DNA of 64,000 bases from the NCBI RefSeq assembly GCF_000368765.1, contig NZ_KB849655.1, positions 1,282,193-1,346,192 of the forward strand, written 5' to 3'. How positions within the stretch are numbered: position 1 is the first letter of the stretch; every line of letters begins with the position of its first letter. This stretch comes from Acinetobacter junii CIP 64.5 (GTDB taxonomy: Bacteria; Pseudomonadota; Gammaproteobacteria; Pseudomonadales; Moraxellaceae). Position numbers and translations under genes: made by a program. Shown here piece by piece: positions 38,796 through 48,497 of this stretch. The notes below the pieces were generated by a model, which saw only the letters and a program-made list of their open reading frames with translations, was not told the DNA's origin and did not search any database.

Positions 38796-39586
38796 ACGGC
38801 CTCAGTACTGTACTGTAATTGCAAATAACGTTGATATTCTGGACTATCAGGAAATAAAGCACGCATTTGATTCACTAATACTTGCATTCCTAATTGATCC
38901 GCATTCGCTCGAGCAATGCGTATACCGATCCAAAGTGCACGAGCACCTTGATTTTTCTGCCCGACATTACGAACGTATTGTTCATAAAGTTGCGATGCAT
39001 CTCTATTATTTTGTTGCAAATAGAAAATTTCGGACAACTCTAACATTGAAATTGTCGAATTTCGATTTGCTTGTAAGGCTTGCTTGAATGATTTTTCAGC
39101 ATTCGCAACATCACCCAGTTTTAAATAGATTCGACCCAAGTTTTCCAACGATTGGTAACGCTGTTCGTAACCTAACGTCGCACCTGCAACGGTAAATTGC
39201 TCAATCGCCTCATTATAACGTTGCATTTGATACAAATATGTACCGTAATTATTACGAGCTTGGGCATTATCGGGTTCTGAAGAGATTGCTCGCTTAAAAT
39301 AAGCTTCTGCTTTCTCCATGTTTGGTTTGCTGCCTTCTTGTTGCAACAAAACACCCATCATCATATTGGCAGTAGCATCACGTGGATCAATTTTTAAAGC
39401 TTGATCAAGGGAGCGTTTCGCTGAATCTAAATCACGTGTTCGAATATATTCAGCAGCGAGTTGAGTTCGGACTTGTACTGCCTTTTCTGGATCTTTTCTT
39501 AACGTTGTTGATTGGCAGGCAGTCAAACCTAATACAGTAAACACAACAGTAGTAGCTAAAATCGTTTTTAGTCGAGTTGTATTCAA
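38786..39586 (-). CDS. pilF: Type IV pilus biogenesis/stability lipoprotein PilF (PilW)
   Basis: A 266-residue outer-membrane lipoprotein with TPR repeats that helps the PilQ secretin assemble. The signal peptide ends LGLTAC (lipobox), followed by TPR-like units such as LDSAKRSLDQALKIDPRDA and YNEAIEQFTVAGATLGYE. The same frame is open up to 39820 inside rlmN, but no signal peptide would then be at the N-terminus. The TTG at 39586 gives a proper lipoprotein signal and is preceded by AGGGG at seven bases, so I choose it. It follows the rlmN stop by 16 bases. Confidence 0.92.
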   Translation of the reverse strand: MNTTRLKTILATTVVFTVLGLTACQSTTLRKDPEKAVQVRTQLAAEYIRTRDLDSAKRSLDQALKIDPRDATANMMMGVLLQQEGSKPNMEKAEAYFKRAISSEPDNAQARNNYGTYLYQMQRYNEAIEQFTVAGATLGYEQRYQSLENLGRIYLKLGDVANAEKSFKQALQANRNSTISMLELSEIFYLQQNNRDASQLYEQYVRNVGQKNQGARALWIGIRIARANADQLGMQVLVNQMRALFPDSPEYQRYLQLQYSTEAVWK

Positions 39587-39602
39587 CGCTTTTCCCCTAA
39601 GA

Positions 39603-40838
39603 TTATCCTTGTGTACGCAATATTTCTTGTCGTTGCGCCACTTTCTTTTTCCATTGTTCTGCACGGCGAGTTCGGTCTGCAACTTGCCCAACCAATTGAC
39701 CACATGCTGCATCAATATCATCACCACGTGTCTGACGAATCGTACACACAAATCCTGCATCAGACAAAGTTTTTTGGAATGCAATAATACGATTTCTGCT
39801 TGAACGACCATATGGTGCATGCGGAAATGGATTAAATGGAATCAGGTTGATTTTACTTGGTAGATTTTTTAATAATTTTAATAATTGTTGAGCATGCTCA
39901 GGCTGATCATTGACACCTTCAAGCATGACATATTCAATCGTGACATGACGACGTGCGCTTTCATTACCATCTTTGGCTAAATAGCGCTGACAAGCAGCGA
40001 TTAACTGTGCCAATGGGTATTTTTTATTAATTGGTACTAACTCGTTACGCAACTCATCATTTGGCGCATGTAAAGAAATTGCCAAAGCAACATCAATATC
40101 TTGTGCGAGTTGGTCAATCTTCGGTACTACACCCGAGGTCGATAAAGTTACACGACGTTTAGACATCCCATATGCAAAATCATCTAGCATTAACTGCATA
40201 GAACTCAACACCGCATCATAATTGAGTAATGGCTCACCCATACCCATCATTACGACATTAGTTACAGTTCTTTCGCGCTCAGCTACAGGCACATCTTCCA
40301 TATAAGAATAATTTGCCATCCAAAGCTGACCAATAATTTCAGCAGGTGTTAAGTCACGTTGGAAACCTTGTTTACCCGTTGAACAGAATGAACAATCAAG
40401 CGCACATCCAACTTGAGATGAAATACAAAGTGTTTTACGTGCACCCGTTTTGTCTTCTGCTGGAATGAGTACAGTCTCAACTAAAGACCCCTCACCATCT
40501 CCTACACGGAAAACCCATTTACGAGTACCATCTTTAGAATAATTACGGTGAACAACTTCAGGAGCTTTGATTTCACAAATTTTTTCTAATTTTTCGCGAA
40601 GTTTGCCCGAGATATTGGTCATCTCAGCAAAATCAGTAACAAAATATTGATGAATCCATTTCATCACTTGACCAGCGCGAAACTTCTTTTCACCTAATTC
40701 TTCAAAAAAGGCTTCTAATTCTGTACGTGACATGCCAAGTAAATTTACTTTTTTATCGGCAGCTTGGACGACAGATGTAGAAACAGACTGTTGTTTTTCA
40801 TCCAAATTTTCTGATGAAACGACCACTGCAGAACTCAT
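39603..40838 (-). CDS. rlmN: Dual-specificity 23S rRNA/tRNA adenine C2 methyltransferase RlmN
   Basis: A 411-residue radical-SAM enzyme that methylates A2503 of 23S rRNA and A37 of some tRNAs. The cluster motif [15 protein letters not shown] (CxxxCxxC) lies near residue 141. [15 protein letters not shown] and [12 protein letters not shown] are family blocks, and the catalytic C-terminal Cys is in DIDAACGQL. An N-terminal stretch of about 33 residues is longer than usual. It is the first gene of the rlmN-pilF-rodZ-ispG-hisS-yfgM-bamB operon. Confidence 0.98.
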   Translation of the reverse strand: MSSAVVVSSENLDEKQQSVSTSVVQAADKKVNLLGMSRTELEAFFEELGEKKFRAGQVMKWIHQYFVTDFAEMTNISGKLREKLEKICEIKAPEVVHRNYSKDGTRKWVFRVGDGEGSLVETVLIPAEDKTGARKTLCISSQVGCALDCSFCSTGKQGFQRDLTPAEIIGQLWMANYSYMEDVPVAERERTVTNVVMMGMGEPLLNYDAVLSSMQLMLDDFAYGMSKRRVTLSTSGVVPKIDQLAQDIDVALAISLHAPNDELRNELVPINKKYPLAQLIAACQRYLAKDGNESARRHVTIEYVMLEGVNDQPEHAQQLLKLLKNLPSKINLIPFNPFPHAPYGRSSRNRIIAFQKTLSDAGFVCTIRQTRGDDIDAACGQLVGQVADRTRRAEQWKKKVAQRQEILRTQG

Positions 40839-40904
40839 GTATATTTACCTAAACGATATCAGCACTAGAAAATATTGTGCATTATCCACACAATTCAATC
40901 TATA

Positions 40905-40944
40905 AAAAACAAAAAACCAGATAAGTAGTATACCACTTATCTGG
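40905..40944 (-). terminator. ndk terminator
   Basis: CCAGATAAGT (40917-40926) pairs perfectly with ACTTATCTGG (40935-40944). Minus-strand RNA leaves into a long U-rich tract. It lies 16 bases past the ndk stop. Confidence 0.92.
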
Positions 40945-40959
40945 CTTGAATACTTTGGA

Positions 40960-41391
40960 TTAACGAGTGCGTGGGCAAATCTCGTTATCAGCAAAGAAGT
41001 AAGCGATTTCACGCTCAGCAGAAGCTACTGAGTCAGAACCGTGAGCAGCATTTTCATCAATGCTTACAGCGAAGTCAGCACGAATCGTACCTGGAGCAGC
41101 TTCTTTAGGGTTTGTAGCACCTAAGATTTCGCGGTGAGCAAGAACTGCATTTTCACCTTCAAGAACTGATACAACAACTGGACCAGAAGTCATGAAAGCA
41201 ACTAAATCACCAAAGAAACCACGCTCTTTGTGCTCTGCATAAAAACCTTCAGCATCAGCTTGAGAAAGGTGTTTCATTTTAGTCGCAATGATTTTCAAAC
41301 CCGCTTTTTCGAAACGAGCAAAAATGTCACCGATGTGGTTTTTAGAAACTGCATCTGGTTTTACGATAGATAAAGTACGTTCAATCGCCAT
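40960..41391 (-). CDS. ndk: Nucleoside diphosphate kinase
   Basis: A 143-residue enzyme that transfers the gamma-phosphate between nucleoside triphosphates through a phospho-His. It begins [20 protein letters not shown] and has the active-site His in the [20 protein letters not shown] block near residue 117. Size is normal. It is flanked by its own terminator and lies 107 bases downstream of iscX. Confidence 0.98.
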   Translation of the reverse strand: MAIERTLSIVKPDAVSKNHIGDIFARFEKAGLKIIATKMKHLSQADAEGFYAEHKERGFFGDLVAFMTSGPVVVSVLEGENAVLAHREILGATNPKEAAPGTIRADFAVSIDENAAHGSDSVASAEREIAYFFADNEICPRTR

Positions 41392-41498
41392 GATTGACTC
41401 CTATTATGTGTAAACTAAAAAAATTTGCCGCATTATACCGATGTAATCGTTAATAATCAGCTTGAATATCTAAAAGTTCTGAGATTTCTGATAAATTT

Positions 41499-41699
41499 TT
41501 AACGAACTTCGTCTAACCAAGCCATTTGAATGGCTTCAAGCAAACCTTCTGTCGATTTATTCGGATCATCGCTAAAGTCTGGTAATGCGCAAACCCATGC
41601 ATGTAAATCAGTAAAACGAATCCATTGTGGATCCACATCTGGATGTGCTTCAGTGAGTTCAATCGCAATATCAATCGTATCTGTCCAACGTAAACCCAT
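41499..41699 (-). CDS. iscX: Fe-S cluster assembly regulator IscX
   Basis: A 66-residue acidic protein. It reads GLRWTDTIDIAIELTEAHPD, then IRFTDLHAWVCALPDFSDDP and EGLLEAIQMAWLDEV, matching IscX/YfhJ throughout. IscX binds the cysteine desulfurase IscS and modulates cluster synthesis. The isc operon itself is not in this window; proximity to ndk is usual in Acinetobacter-like genomes. Confidence 0.95.
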   Translation of the reverse strand: MGLRWTDTIDIAIELTEAHPDVDPQWIRFTDLHAWVCALPDFSDDPNKSTEGLLEAIQMAWLDEVR

Positions 41700-41781
41700 G
41701 AGTTAACCTAATAGAATGTGATTATTGAACGTACTTTAACAAATGATGTGTTTTAAGAGATAGTGATGACCATCAAAAACA

Positions 41782-42333
41782 TCACAAAATCACGTTAAAA
41801 CTTGGCGCGAGTAAGATAATGGTGCTAGCTACCGATGCACCAATGATCGCACCAACAATCACATCACTCGGATAATGCAGACCAAGCACCATACGAGATA
41901 AAGCGACCAGTATGGTAAACGGCAACATCAGAATGAGTAAAAGTGGTTGTATATAACCTAATGTGATTGTCACCATCACTGCGTGCAAAGTGTGCCCCGA
42001 AGGAAAGCTAAAATGATCTAAAGGTCGCTCACCTAGTACAATCACCTGATGTACTTGATAAGGTCGAGGACGGGTCGTTTTATTTTTCAAGAATTTATAA
42101 ATGAGTGTCCCTATAGAGCCCATCACAACGAGATAGAGTATATTCAGACCGTATGCCAAACCCTGCATTGTCCAAACAGACAACAACATGACATACCAAA
42201 ATGGTCCATCTCCCAAACGACTAATCGTTTTAAAAAATAGTGCAATACGTTGTGACTGTGATAGATGGTTAAGGTAAACACAGCCTTTTAAATCGAGATC
42301 GAGCATTTTTATTTTTGCATTTTCAAATTTCAT
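41782..42333 (-). CDS. PAP2-family membrane phosphatase
   Basis: A 183-residue membrane phosphatase. The three-part catalytic signature is complete: KNKTTRPRPYQ, FSFPSGHTLHA (PSGH) and SRMVLGLHYPSDVIVGA (SRxxxxxHxxxD). Four to five transmembrane helices surround it. Family members act on phosphatidic acid, phosphatidylglycerol phosphate or undecaprenyl diphosphate. It follows the GT4 glycosyltransferase gene by 27 bases, so the pair may act on the same lipid or lipid-linked glycan. Confidence 0.9.
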   Translation of the reverse strand: MKFENAKIKMLDLDLKGCVYLNHLSQSQRIALFFKTISRLGDGPFWYVMLLSVWTMQGLAYGLNILYLVVMGSIGTLIYKFLKNKTTRPRPYQVHQVIVLGERPLDHFSFPSGHTLHAVMVTITLGYIQPLLLILMLPFTILVALSRMVLGLHYPSDVIVGAIIGASVASTIILLAPSFNVIL

Positions 42334-42360
42334 ATTTTTTCTCCTCTTAATGAGAATTGC

Positions 42361-43677
42361 TTAGGTCACGGTCATGGGAGACTCCTTCGCGACCTGATAC
42401 AGTGCTTGTTCTAATTGTTGTACGGGATACTGCCAGCTATTCGACTGAACGCTTTCACTCGCCAGTTGTCCCATTGCTCTCAATTGCGTTATCGCAGGTA
42501 AATTACAGATTAATTCAACAAATTCAGTTGTGTTTCCCAAAGGTGTTAGCCACCCAGTCTGACCATGTTTGACGTGCTGATGAGCACAAACATAATCATA
42601 AGCAACAACGGCTAGACCACTTGCAATCGCTTCTAAAACTACATTTCCAAAGGTATCCGCCTGACTTGCGAAGGTAAAAACATCAGCACTTGCGTAAGCT
42701 GCAGCAAGATCATGTCCACTCAAATTGCCAGTAAAAATAATATCTTTTGAATTTGCTAATTTTGTTAGACGGACACGATCAGGACCATCTCCAACGATCA
42801 CAAACTTAATATTGCGACCTTGATGAGCTTGTAATGCATGAAAGCTCTTAATAAGAACATCTACTTCTTTTTCTGGAGATAAACGACCCACATATAGCAT
42901 CACGCGAGTATCTGTATCAGCACCCCAACTTTGACGTAGTTTTTGAGAGCGATGCTTGGGTGAAAATTTTTCTACATCCACTCCACGACCAACCACGACC
43001 AACGGACATGTCACACCAAAACTACGTAATGCTTGTTCAGTAAATTGGCTAGGGACACAGGTTACGTCAGTACTGTTATGAAACCATGTTAGATATCGCT
43101 GGATGGGTTTGACTAAAAAAGCCAAATCAAAAAAACGACTAAAATCATGGAAAGCTGAATGAAATCCACTTGAGACTGCAATTTTTTTACTTTTCGCAGC
43201 TTGTAAGGCTGTTAAACCTAATGGCCCCTCTGTCACGATATGCACAACATCTGGCGCGAATTTTTCAAAAGCTTTGGAAACTTTAAGATATTGTGGCCAA
43301 CCGAACTGAACACTTGGGTATTTGGGTACAGGTTGTGACAGCACTAAGCACTCTTGATCAGGGTGAAATTCTGTACATACTTCTTTTTGGATCGGGCGTA
43401 CCAATAAAATTTTATGCCCTAATCTTTGTAATCCTTGACACAATTGCATCATCGACATCGCGACACCATTAATTTCTGGTGGCCAAGTTTCAGTAACAAT
43501 TGCGATTCTTAAACGTGGGCGAACTAAATCTCGAAGTTCAGACAATTCATCTTGTTTGTTTTTAAGTTGCTTCCTTTTAAAGTAAAACTTAAAGCTTTCA
43601 GGAAACTGTTCTTGCTCTAAAAGAGATGTCGCGTATGTACTTTGCATATCGCCATCCATTTGTGTCGTTATTTTCAT
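42361..43677 (-). CDS. GT4-family glycosyltransferase
   Basis: A 438-residue GT-B enzyme. After about 50 charged residues comes RLRIAIVTETWPPEINGVAM, the usual GT4 N-domain opening, and VVHIVTEGPLGLTALQAA follows. The donor domain has VMLYVGRLSPEKEVDVLIKS, FVIVGDGPDRVRL and the E-x7-E motif ADTFGNVVLEAIASG. The related proteins named in bacteria include lipid glycosyltransferases, so a glycolipid product is plausible together with the PAP2 phosphatase downstream. The charged N-terminal extension is unusual; a shorter start is possible but no better-placed ATG is evident. Confidence 0.88.
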   Translation of the reverse strand: MKITTQMDGDMQSTYATSLLEQEQFPESFKFYFKRKQLKNKQDELSELRDLVRPRLRIAIVTETWPPEINGVAMSMMQLCQGLQRLGHKILLVRPIQKEVCTEFHPDQECLVLSQPVPKYPSVQFGWPQYLKVSKAFEKFAPDVVHIVTEGPLGLTALQAAKSKKIAVSSGFHSAFHDFSRFFDLAFLVKPIQRYLTWFHNSTDVTCVPSQFTEQALRSFGVTCPLVVVGRGVDVEKFSPKHRSQKLRQSWGADTDTRVMLYVGRLSPEKEVDVLIKSFHALQAHQGRNIKFVIVGDGPDRVRLTKLANSKDIIFTGNLSGHDLAAAYASADVFTFASQADTFGNVVLEAIASGLAVVAYDYVCAHQHVKHGQTGWLTPLGNTTEFVELICNLPAITQLRAMGQLASESVQSNSWQYPVQQLEQALYQVAKESPMTVT

Positions 43678-43753
43678 GCTTTAAAGCTTATAAATATTTT
43701 TTGACACTTTAATGATCAGGATGTGACAGTTTTTTGACAAGCCATAACAACAA

Positions 43754-43782
43754 ATGCCCAATATCGGATAAATACTGGGCAT
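43754..43782 (-). terminator. Probable apaH terminator
   Basis: ATGCCCA (43754-43760) pairs with TGGGCAT (43776-43782) with partial pairing inside. The minus-strand exit (TTTGTTGTT) is U-rich but broken. It lies 20 bases past the apaH stop, at the end of the pdxA-rsmA-apaH operon. Confidence 0.55.
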
Positions 43783-43801
43783 TTTATAAAATATAGAAAA
43801 A

Positions 43802-44644
43802 CTATTGTATTGGATTATCTATCGCAAAGATCTGCTGATCTTCTAAACGATATGCAAGCAACTGCTGCCCCCAAACACAACCACCATCTACATTCTGAAT
43901 GTTGGCATTAATTGTTTTTCCCTGTAAAGCTGCCCAATGCCCAAAAATAATATGGTGTGTTTTCGCAGCCAAACTTTCATATTCAAACCAAGGCTTAAAC
44001 CCTTCAGGCATTGGAGCATCTAAAGCATCTTTAAATTTAAACTCTAAACGCCCATCAATATCCGTTAAACGCATACGAGTCAGATAATTGGTAATACATC
44101 GTAAACGCTCAGCACCTGATAATTCATCAGTCCACAAATCAGGTTGCTCTCCATACATTTCCCGCAGAAAAGCATCCAAAACGCTCAGATCTTCATGTCC
44201 GACAGCGTGTTGCACCTCTTGAGCAAGCTCCACGGTTTTTTCAGCTGACCAAATATGGGGAATCCCAGCATGGGTAATAAGCGTAGTGGCATTTGGCGAC
44301 AAACTTAATGGCTGTTTGCGCAACCAATCGATGAGTTCATCACCATCAATCGCATCAATTACATCTTGAGTCCGATCTTTGTCTTTGATTTTCTTAAACC
44401 CACGTGCACAGGCAATCAATGTCAGATCATGATTACCTAATACAGTTGCAGCAGCACCACGATCAGCAAGTTTTTTGACGAAACGCAATACACCGACCGA
44501 GTTTTCACCACGCGCGACCAAATCACCAGCGAACCAAAGAAAATCCTGATCAGGATCGAAACGGATCTCTTTTAAAAGTGCTTTTAATGCTTCAAAACAA
44601 CCCTGCACATCACCAATCACATAGTTATAGCGTTTAGACATCAA
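43802..44644 (-). CDS. apaH: Symmetrical bis(5'-nucleosyl)-tetraphosphatase
   Basis: A 280-residue metallophosphatase that splits Ap4A into two ADP. Visible are the metal-site motifs YVIGDVQGC, WFAGDLVARGENSVG and TVLGNHDLTLIA, later HAGIPHIWS and FGHWAALQG. The start overlaps the rsmA stop by four bases (ATGA-type coupling), as in the classic pdxA-ksgA-apaH operon. Confidence 0.97.
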   Translation of the reverse strand: MMSKRYNYVIGDVQGCFEALKALLKEIRFDPDQDFLWFAGDLVARGENSVGVLRFVKKLADRGAAATVLGNHDLTLIACARGFKKIKDKDRTQDVIDAIDGDELIDWLRKQPLSLSPNATTLITHAGIPHIWSAEKTVELAQEVQHAVGHEDLSVLDAFLREMYGEQPDLWTDELSGAERLRCITNYLTRMRLTDIDGRLEFKFKDALDAPMPEGFKPWFEYESLAAKTHHIIFGHWAALQGKTINANIQNVDGGCVWGQQLLAYRLEDQQIFAIDNPIQ

Positions 44645-45453
44645 GACACCATTTGGTCAGATAAAGCCACAAAGTCAGCCAAACTTAATGTTTCAGGACG
44701 AGCCATCGGATCTACACCAGCTTTTTCAAAGCCGTCTTCAGCCAACATACCTTTCAAACTATTACGCAATGTTTTACGACGTTGTGTAAAGACGTGCCCA
44801 ACTAAGCGAGCCAAAGCTTTTTCATTTTTTGCAATAATTGGCTTCGTCTCATAAGGCTCCAAACGAAACACGGCTGAAGTCACTTTAGGTGGTGGGTTAA
44901 AGGAACCTGGTGGCACTTCAAATAAGAACGTTGGTTTACAGTAATACTGAATCATTACAGATAAACGTCCATATTCTTTGGTGTTTGGTTCGGCAGTAAT
45001 ACGATCCACTACTTCTTTCTGCAGCATAAAATGCATGTCTTTGACTTTATCGCCAAACTCTAAGAGGTGAAAAAGCAATGGCGTTGAAATATTGTACGGC
45101 AAGTTCCCTACTACGCGGAGCGGACGCCCTTCTTGGAATAATTGGGTAAAGTCATATTTCAAAGCATCTGCTTCAACAATAGTGAGTCGCTCAGGATGTG
45201 GTACTCGACCAGGTAAACCTGCTGCCAAATCTCGGTCAAGTTCGACTACGGTTAAAGCATCGCACTCACCGATCAATGGAGAAGTTAAAGCCGCTAAACC
45301 TGGACCAATTTCAACTATATTGTCGCCCGCACGAGGATTCACTGAGCGTACAATTTTGGCAATCACACGTTGATCATGTAAAAAGTTTTGACCAAAACGT
45401 TTTCGAGCCTGATGCCCTTCATCTTTAGGGTTTAGGGCATTAATTTGATACAT
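44641..45453 (-). CDS. rsmA: 16S rRNA dimethyladenosine transferase RsmA (KsgA)
   Basis: A 270-residue SAM methyltransferase that dimethylates A1518 and A1519 of 16S rRNA late in 30S assembly. The motifs are RKRFGQNFLHDQRVIAKIV, NIVEIGPGLAALT (motif I) and VVGNLPYNISTPLLFHLL (catalytic NLPY). Length is normal. It lies 33 bases after pdxA. Confidence 0.98.
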   Translation of the reverse strand: MYQINALNPKDEGHQARKRFGQNFLHDQRVIAKIVRSVNPRAGDNIVEIGPGLAALTSPLIGECDALTVVELDRDLAAGLPGRVPHPERLTIVEADALKYDFTQLFQEGRPLRVVGNLPYNISTPLLFHLLEFGDKVKDMHFMLQKEVVDRITAEPNTKEYGRLSVMIQYYCKPTFLFEVPPGSFNPPPKVTSAVFRLEPYETKPIIAKNEKALARLVGHVFTQRRKTLRNSLKGMLAEDGFEKAGVDPMARPETLSLADFVALSDQMVS

Positions 45454-45486
45454 AATAATTCCAATTGCGAATAATTGGCTCGTTAA

Positions 45487-46455
45487 TCAATCACGAGCGA
45501 GATCAAGTGCTAAATCAACTGCGACATGCAAGCTAGACGCTTTTGCTTGCCCAGTACCAGCAAGAGAAACTGCGGTACCATGATCAACCGAAGTTCGAAT
45601 AAATGGCAAGCCTAAGGTAATATTGACTGCTTCACCAAAGCCCTGAGATTTTAGCACAGGTAAACCTTGATCGTGATACATGGCTAAAACTGCATCCGCA
45701 TCTTTTAAATTTTCAGAGGTAAATAAAGTATCTGCTGGTAGGCTCAGACTCATTTTGACACCTTGAGCACGATACTCTTCCAAAACAGGATTGATCACAT
45801 CAATCTCTTCACGTCCTAAATAACCATCTTCACCTGCATGAGGATTCAACCCACATACCAAAATACGTGGTTGGTTAATTTTAAATTTTGTTTTTAAATC
45901 ATGAATCAAAATATCAATGACTTGATGCAATCGCTCTTGAGTAATGGCGTCTGGAACATCACGTAATGGTAAATGCGTTGTCGCCAATGCTACACGTAAA
46001 GTTTTAGTTGCTAACATCATCACGACACGATCAACGTGAGCAAACTCTTGGTAATATTCAGTATGTCCACTAAAGACAATTCCTGCATCATTGATAATCG
46101 ACTTTTGTACAGGAGCTGTCGCAACACCTACGCTTTTTCCAGACAACGCATAATCAGCTGAACGATGAAGTTGTTCTAATACATAAGAAGCATTCTCGGC
46201 ATCTAAACAGCCTAAAATGACAGGTTTAGCAAGAGCAATATGCTCGACGTATAATTGACCATTCAAACTCGGTTCAGTCTGACCTGAGTATAGAACTAAT
46301 TCAACCTCAAGCCCGAGTTGTTCTATCCGCTGTTTCAACATATCTATATCAGCTAAAACGACAACGGGACGCAAATCTTGTCTATTTGCCAAATTAAGAC
46401 AAATATCAGGACCGATGCCAGCTGGCTCACCTGACGTGACATATAACGGCAGCAT
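45487..46455 (-). CDS. pdxA: 4-hydroxythreonine-4-phosphate dehydrogenase
   Basis: A 322-residue metal-dependent NAD enzyme of pyridoxal 5'-phosphate synthesis. It opens LPLYVTSGEPAGIGPDICLN. The metal/substrate residues lie in FSGHTEYYQEFA, CGLNPHAGEDGYLGREE and LPADTLFT, and VLAMYHDQGLPVLKSQGFG ends the domain. It is first in the pdxA-rsmA-apaH operon. Confidence 0.97.
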   Translation of the reverse strand: MLPLYVTSGEPAGIGPDICLNLANRQDLRPVVVLADIDMLKQRIEQLGLEVELVLYSGQTEPSLNGQLYVEHIALAKPVILGCLDAENASYVLEQLHRSADYALSGKSVGVATAPVQKSIINDAGIVFSGHTEYYQEFAHVDRVVMMLATKTLRVALATTHLPLRDVPDAITQERLHQVIDILIHDLKTKFKINQPRILVCGLNPHAGEDGYLGREEIDVINPVLEEYRAQGVKMSLSLPADTLFTSENLKDADAVLAMYHDQGLPVLKSQGFGEAVNITLGLPFIRTSVDHGTAVSLAGTGQAKASSLHVAVDLALDLARD

Positions 46456-46607
46456 CTTACAGACCTAACTTGATTTCAATGCTAACTATTATATACCGCT
46501 ATTAAATTTTGATTGAGTGCATTTGCTTTATTTTTGGTACTCAATGAAATATCAAAAATAATTTGAGCAAAATTTTAAAAAGTATTCACACATTGAATTT
46601 ATCTTGC

Positions 46608-47279
46608 TCAAGGCACTTTTACTTTTGGTAAATTAGATGGCACTAAGTTAGAAGGTGAGAAAGTTGGTGTTCTCGTCCATGGATTAATTTTAGGCTTATC
46701 TTTTTTCTCAGGTTGAGCAACCACGATTGCTTGTGGCTTTTCCTTTTTCTCAATAGTGATCGTTGTATTCGCAGTTTTCTCAGTCACAACTACAGTACTT
46801 GCAGCTTTATCAGCCACAGGATTAATCGGAGTTTCTTTTTTATCGCTAGTTTGTTGAACAAGCTCAGTCTGTGATTCTTTCTTCTGAATTACATTTGATA
46901 CAACTGTGCTGCTCATTGGAATTGTATAAGGCTGAGCAGCAAGCACTCCTTGTTTCACAACAGTTTGAGTCGAAGGTTTCACTGTTTGAGTTGCAGCAGC
47001 TGAACTCGATGTTCCCTGAAGATTCATCGGATCAACTGGAATTTCGATAGGTTTCATTTCAGCTGTGACAGCCATCATCGGATCAAAATGTTCATTACCA
47101 CGGCTTTCCAAAACCTCAAGTTTGCGTGTCGACCCTTCCTTCGGCTGAAATTCTGAATAATTTGTAATACTATTTCTATCCACCCATTTATAGAGCTTCC
47201 GAGCATGTGTTTGGGTTATGCTTAACTGTAAAAGTAAGACAGCTATGGCAATTTTTAAAAAAAACGACGAGTCCATCAA
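46608..47279 (-). CDS. DUF4124 periplasmic protein, low-complexity C-terminus
   Basis: A 223-residue protein with a signal peptide (about residues 8-26, KIAIAVLLLQLSITQTHARK) directly followed by the short DUF4124 domain KLYKWVDRNSITNYSEFQPK. The remaining 160 residues are rich in Thr, Val, Pro, Lys and Gln (VVKQGVLAAQPY, KKEKPQAIVVAQPEKKDKPK) and are probably disordered. DUF4124 proteins are common in gammaproteobacteria, without known activity. It stands alone between pdxA and the divergent rplM promoter. Confidence 0.8.
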   Translation of the reverse strand: MMDSSFFLKIAIAVLLLQLSITQTHARKLYKWVDRNSITNYSEFQPKEGSTRKLEVLESRGNEHFDPMMAVTAEMKPIEIPVDPMNLQGTSSSAAATQTVKPSTQTVVKQGVLAAQPYTIPMSSTVVSNVIQKKESQTELVQQTSDKKETPINPVADKAASTVVVTEKTANTTITIEKKEKPQAIVVAQPEKKDKPKINPWTRTPTFSPSNLVPSNLPKVKVP

Positions 47280-47449
47280 ATTCCCCCAAAAAACATATAA
47301 GTACTTCTATTTTTTAAATATTTGGTATAAAAATAATAGGGCAGTTTTGAGTCCCTAACAAGCTAAAATTCGTTTCTGACACTTAATTTTAAGAACATTA
47401 CAAAACTGGTCGAATATTCACAAAATATGACATTTCCAAAGGATTATTG

Positions 47450-47478
47450 TTGTGATGATCAATTAATTCATGTAGAAT
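47450..47478 (+). promoter_or_regulatory. Candidate rplM-rpsI promoter
   Basis: TTGTGA (47450-47455), a 17-base spacer and TAGAAT (47473-47478). This predicts a leader of about 50 bases containing the hairpin at 47492-47515. By eye only. Confidence 0.5.
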
Positions 47479-47491
47479 TCGGTCTCCTTTT

Positions 47492-47515
47492 GTTTGGGCG
47501 ATTCCTTGCTCAAAC
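47492..47515 (+). promoter_or_regulatory. Leader hairpin before rplM
   Basis: GTTTGGGC (47492-47499) pairs with GCTCAAAC (47508-47515) (one G-U pair) over an eight-base loop, 23 bases before the rplM ATG. It may be an autoregulatory site for a ribosomal protein, but this is only inference. Confidence 0.35.
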
Positions 47516-47537
47516 CAACTATAATAGGTAGTGGTTA

Positions 47538-47966
47538 ATGAAAACTCTCAGCGCTAAGCCAGCTGAAGTTCAACACGACTGGTACGTTGTTGATGCTTCT
47601 GGCAAAACTTTAGGTCGCCTTGCGACTGAAATCGCTCGTCGTTTACGCGGTAAGCACAAAACTTCTTATACTCCTCACGTTGACACTGGTGATTACATCG
47701 TTGTTATCAATGCTGAACAAGTTCAAGTAACTGGTAACAAGTCTCTAGATAAAAAATATTATCGCCACACTGGTTTCCCTGGTGGTATCCGTGAAACTAA
47801 CTTCGAAAAGTTAGTTGCTCACAAACCAGAAGAAATTTTCCAACGCGCTGTAAAAGGTATGTTGCCAAAAGGTCCTCTTGGTTATGCTATGATCAAGAAA
47901 ATGAAAGTGTATGCTGGTGCTGAGCATCCTCACACAGCTCAACAGCCACAAGTTTTGGACATCTAA
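47538..47966 (+). CDS. rplM: 50S ribosomal protein L13
   Basis: A 142-residue ribosomal protein, an early assembly component of the large subunit. It begins [20 protein letters not shown], continues [19 protein letters not shown], and has [20 protein letters not shown] and the C-terminal [13 protein letters not shown]. Followed by rpsI after 12 bases, the conserved L13-S9 operon. Confidence 0.99.
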   Translation: MKTLSAKPAEVQHDWYVVDASGKTLGRLATEIARRLRGKHKTSYTPHVDTGDYIVVINAEQVQVTGNKSLDKKYYRHTGFPGGIRETNFEKLVAHKPEEIFQRAVKGMLPKGPLGYAMIKKMKVYAGAEHPHTAQQPQVLDI

Positions 47967-47978
47967 GGGATACAGCAC

Positions 47979-48365
47979 ATGGCTACAAACTATGGTACAG
48001 GTCGCCGTAAGACCGCAACTGCACGTGTTTTCTTATCAGCTGGTACAGGTAAACTCGTAATCAACAATCGTACTTTAGAGCAATATTTCGGTCGTGAAAC
48101 TGCTCGTATGGTTGTGCGTCAGCCTTTAGAGCTTTTAGAAGTAACTGAAAAATATGACCTTTACATCACTGTTAAAGGTGGTGGTATTGGTGGTCAAGCT
48201 GGCGCTATCCGTCACGGTATTACTCGTGCATTGATCGCTGCTGACGAAACTTTAAAACCTGCTCTTCGTCAAGCTGGTTTCGTTACTCGTGATGCTCGTG
48301 AGGTTGAACGTAAGAAACTTGGTTTACGTAAAGCTCGTAAACGTCCTCAATTCTCTAAACGTTAA
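47979..48365 (+). CDS. rpsI: 30S ribosomal protein S9
   Basis: A 128-residue ribosomal protein of the 30S head. It opens [20 protein letters not shown], has [20 protein letters not shown] and ends in the basic tail [12 protein letters not shown] that reaches the P-site tRNA. The terminator follows. Confidence 0.99.
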   Translation: MATNYGTGRRKTATARVFLSAGTGKLVINNRTLEQYFGRETARMVVRQPLELLEVTEKYDLYITVKGGGIGGQAGAIRHGITRALIAADETLKPALRQAGFVTRDAREVERKKLGLRKARKRPQFSKR

Positions 48366-48383
48366 TCGTTTTACGAATTGGAC

Positions 48384-48416
48384 AAAAACCTCGGATTTTT
48401 CCGAGGTTTTTTATTT
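48384..48416 (+). terminator. rplM-rpsI terminator
   Basis: AAAACCTCGGA (48385-48395) pairs with TCCGAGGTTTT (48400-48410) over a short T loop, followed by T-rich sequence. It ends the ribosomal operon before sspA. Confidence 0.92.
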
Positions 48417-48497
48417 TAGATTAAACAAAAGAATTCAAAGATGCTTTTGTATGATTTTTTTAGTATGCTAAAACGTTTATATAATTAGTTTTGTGAT

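Noticed and set aside
39587..39820. Upstream part of the pilF frame
   Set aside because: Overlaps rlmN and removes the lipoprotein signal from the N-terminus.
45092..45373. 93-codon plus-strand frame inside rsmA
   Set aside because: Ser/Thr/Arg-rich antisense shadow; the rsmA frame has all family motifs.
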